Below, one piece after another: positions 4,570 to 6,087 of a stretch of 6,087 nucleotides of DNA. The translations under genes were made by a program, and so were the position numbers. Below the pieces are notes generated by a model that saw only the letters and a list, made by a program, of their open reading frames with translations, was not told where the DNA came from and searched no databases. Source of the stretch: PFJX01 sp964646585 (lineage in GTDB: Bacteria > Pseudomonadota > Gammaproteobacteria > Burkholderiales > Thiobacillaceae); assembly GCA_964646585.1 (NCBI GenBank), contig CAZYEY010000014.1:1-6087 (forward strand). The letters run 5' to 3'. Within the stretch, counting starts at the first letter, position 1, and every line of letters begins with the position of its first letter.

Positions 4570-6087
4570 TGGGCGGCCGCAGCAAATCGCAGACCGTCGG
4601 CTACCGCTACCGCATCGGCCTGCACCTCGTACTGTGCCAGGGGCCGGTGGACGTGGTGCAGGAAATTAGAATCGGCGAGCGCAGCGCCTGGGGCGACGCC
4701 AGCCGCGCGCCGCTGCCCACCGGCCACGGAATCGGGCGCCTGTCCATCGACAAGCCGACCCTCTTCGGCGGCGACGAGCGCGAAGGCGGCGTGGTCGGCG
4801 AGATCGATGTGCTGGGCGGCGATGATGACCAAGAGCCCAACGACTACCTGATGAGCCGCCTCGGCGCGGCGATTCCGGCTTTCCGCGGCGTGCTGTCGCT
4901 GGTGGCGCGCAAGATCCTGTTCTCCGCCAACAACCCCTACCTCAAGCCCTGGGCGGTGCGGGTGCGGCGCTTCATGGAAGGCTGGCACGGCGCGCCCTGG
5001 ATGCAATGGGAAGCCGAAGTGCGAAGCTGGGATGCCGACAGCGGCACTTACGTGACCGTCGGCATGAACCCGGCGCACATCCTGGTGCAATGCCTGACCG
5101 ATCCGCACTGGGGCATGGGCTATCCGCTGAGCGCGATCGGCGCGAGCTTCTGGAGCGCGGCCTGGGCCCTGTCCAGCGAGGGCTTGGGGCTGAACCTGCT
5201 GTGGACGCGCCAGCAGCCGATCGAAGGCTTCATCGCCCAGGTGCTCGACCACATCGGCGGCGTCCTCTACCTCGACCCCGAGCAGGGCACGTTCGAGCTG
5301 AAGCTCCTGCGCGACGACTACTGGATCGACGGGCTGCCGCTGCTCGGGCCCGATGAGATCGTGCGCATGGAGCGCTTCGAGCGCGCACAGTGGGGGGAGC
5401 TCCCCAACGAGATCACCGTGCTCTACACCGATTGGGCCACCGGCGGCGAGGTCACGGTCACGGTGGAGAACCTCGCCGCGATCCAATTGCAAGGCGGCGT
5501 GATCAACCAGCGCCGCGACTATCCTGGCGTCAACTACGGGCCGCTGGCCGCGCGCCTGGCCTTGCGCGATCTGCGCGCGCTGGGCTCGCCGCTCGCGCGC
5601 ATGACCTTGACCATCGCGCCCAGTGCCCTGGCGCGGCCGCCCCTGCCGGGGGACGTGTTCTTGCTCCACTGGCCGCGTCTTGGGATCACGCGCATGGTCG
5701 TGCGCGTCGTCGGCATCGACACCGGCGCGCTGGGCGCAGGCGAGTGGCGCATCGAGGCGGTGGAGGACGTGTTCGGCATGGGCGACACCGTGCTCTCGCC
5801 CCCGCCGCCACCGGTCGAGGAGCCGCCGCTCGTGCCCCTGCCGCCGGCACTCGTGCTGGCCGTCGAAGTGCCGTACTGGGAACTCGCCCGGCGCATGAGC
5901 CGGGCCGATCTGGACTACCTGACCGACACCGATACCTATCTTGGCGCGCTGGCGGCAGCCGGCGGCGAGGGGCAACTGAACTGGCAGCTGGCCACCGGCG
6001 CGTCCGCCGGCAGTCTCGCGCCGGTCGTGGGCGAGGACTATGCGCCCTTGCTGCGGCTCGAAGCCGCCTTGCCGGCCAGCGAAGCCG
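4569..6087 (+). CDS. Phage tail tip / host specificity protein (J-like), N-terminal part
   Basis: At least 506 codons from ATG 4569 are open to the window edge, so the C-terminus is missing. Residues 11-26 (GYRYRIGLHLVLCQGP) and a following EIRIGERSAW match the start of putative phage tail proteins related to lambda gpJ and the GTA megatron. ILVQCLTDPHWGMGYP lies at 171-186. WTRQQPIEGFIAQVLDHIGG (212-231), with LYLDPEQGTFELKLLRDDY up to 251, is typical of the Phage-tail_3-type hub domain. Beta-rich hub sequence continues to about 405. A proline-rich hinge at about 410-426 then leads into a new segment. In this family the N-terminal part closes the tail tube and the C-terminal part contacts the host receptor; the latter lies outside the window. 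The start is fixed by AGGAG and the TGATG overlap. The family is well supported; receptor specificity cannot be judged. Confidence 0.88.
   Translation, partial: MGGRSKSQTVGYRYRIGLHLVLCQGPVDVVQEIRIGERSAWGDASRAPLPTGHGIGRLSIDKPTLFGGDEREGGVVGEIDVLGGDDDQEPNDYLMSRLGAAIPAFRGVLSLVARKILFSANNPYLKPWAVRVRRFMEGWHGAPWMQWEAEVRSWDADSGTYVTVGMNPAHILVQCLTDPHWGMGYPLSAIGASFWSAAWALSSEGLGLNLLWTRQQPIEGFIAQVLDHIGGVLYLDPEQGTFELKLLRDDYWIDGLPLLGPDEIVRMERFERAQWGELPNEITVLYTDWATGGEVTVTVENLAAIQLQGGVINQRRDYPGVNYGPLAARLALRDLRALGSPLARMTLTIAPSALARPPLPGDVFLLHWPRLGITRMVVRVVGIDTGALGAGEWRIEAVEDVFGMGDTVLSPPPPPVEEPPLVPLPPALVLAVEVPYWELARRMSRADLDYLTDTDTYLGALAAAGGEGQLNWQLATGASAGSLAPVVGEDYAPLLRLEAALPASEA

Noticed and set aside
4542..5975. 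Long minus-strand open frame (477 codons) opposite the tip gene
   Set aside because: The + strand reads as a recognisable tail tip protein with a good ribosome binding site; the antisense product is His/Arg/Gln-rich and looks like a shadow.
1..6087. Gene transfer agent cluster
   Set aside because: The order resembles g12-g13-g15 of GTAs, but the g14 peptidase is absent and the small genes are typical of ordinary phages; head genes would be needed to decide.
1..6087. tRNA, CRISPR, terminator hairpins with T-runs, internal promoters
   Set aside because: Genes are packed with no gap over about 20 bases; I saw no spaced repeats, T-rich hairpin ends or AT-rich promoter-like stretches.

Overview
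The window looks like part of the tail module of a long-tailed (probably siphovirus-type) phage or prophage of a GC-rich Gram-negative bacterium, most likely a proteobacterium. The evidence is GC-rich DNA with strong G/C preference at third codon positions, seven genes on the + strand that abut or overlap, no intergenic gap above about 20 bases, and a gene order matching the tape measure to tail tip part of many phages. I cannot tell from sequence alone whether this is a prophage, a free phage or a gene transfer agent, nor name the host genus.

Layout, left to right. Bases 2-64 may be the last codons of an unseen upstream gene. 79-861 encodes a protein that resembles the C-terminal end of a tape measure protein, but the resemblance stops abruptly at the left, so the tape measure gene appears split, truncated or interrupted just outside the window. 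865-1920 is a two-part phage protein with a likely concanavalin A/LamG-type sandwich followed by a conserved phage C-terminal module. 1917-3275 is a large two-lobed tail protein, a candidate distal tail or adaptor component. 3278-4102 is a DUF2163/phage_BR0599 tail hub protein carrying four cysteines in the arrangement known to hold an iron-sulfur cluster in lambda gpL-like proteins. 4118-4345 and 4342-4569 are two 75-residue proteins of a type often found just ahead of the tip gene; the first has an N-terminal hydrophobic helix. From 4569 a tail tip/host specificity protein (lambda J / GTA megatron-like) begins and runs off the right edge.

The genes would be read from one transcript whose promoter lies upstream of the window. 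Stop-start overlaps at 1917-1920, 4342-4345 and 4567-4571 suggest translational coupling. Functionally, the tape measure sets tail length, the 1917-3275 product and the BR0599 protein would form the ring and hub below it, and the tip protein would close the hub and contact the host. No peptidase gene (lambda K / GTA g14 type) lies between hub and tip; two small genes are there instead.

I found no tRNA, rRNA, CRISPR array, terminator, promoter or complete mobile element. No previously undescribed system is evident; the points most worth checking are the broken-looking tape measure boundary, the tip gene apparently divided over small genes, and the cysteine hub.
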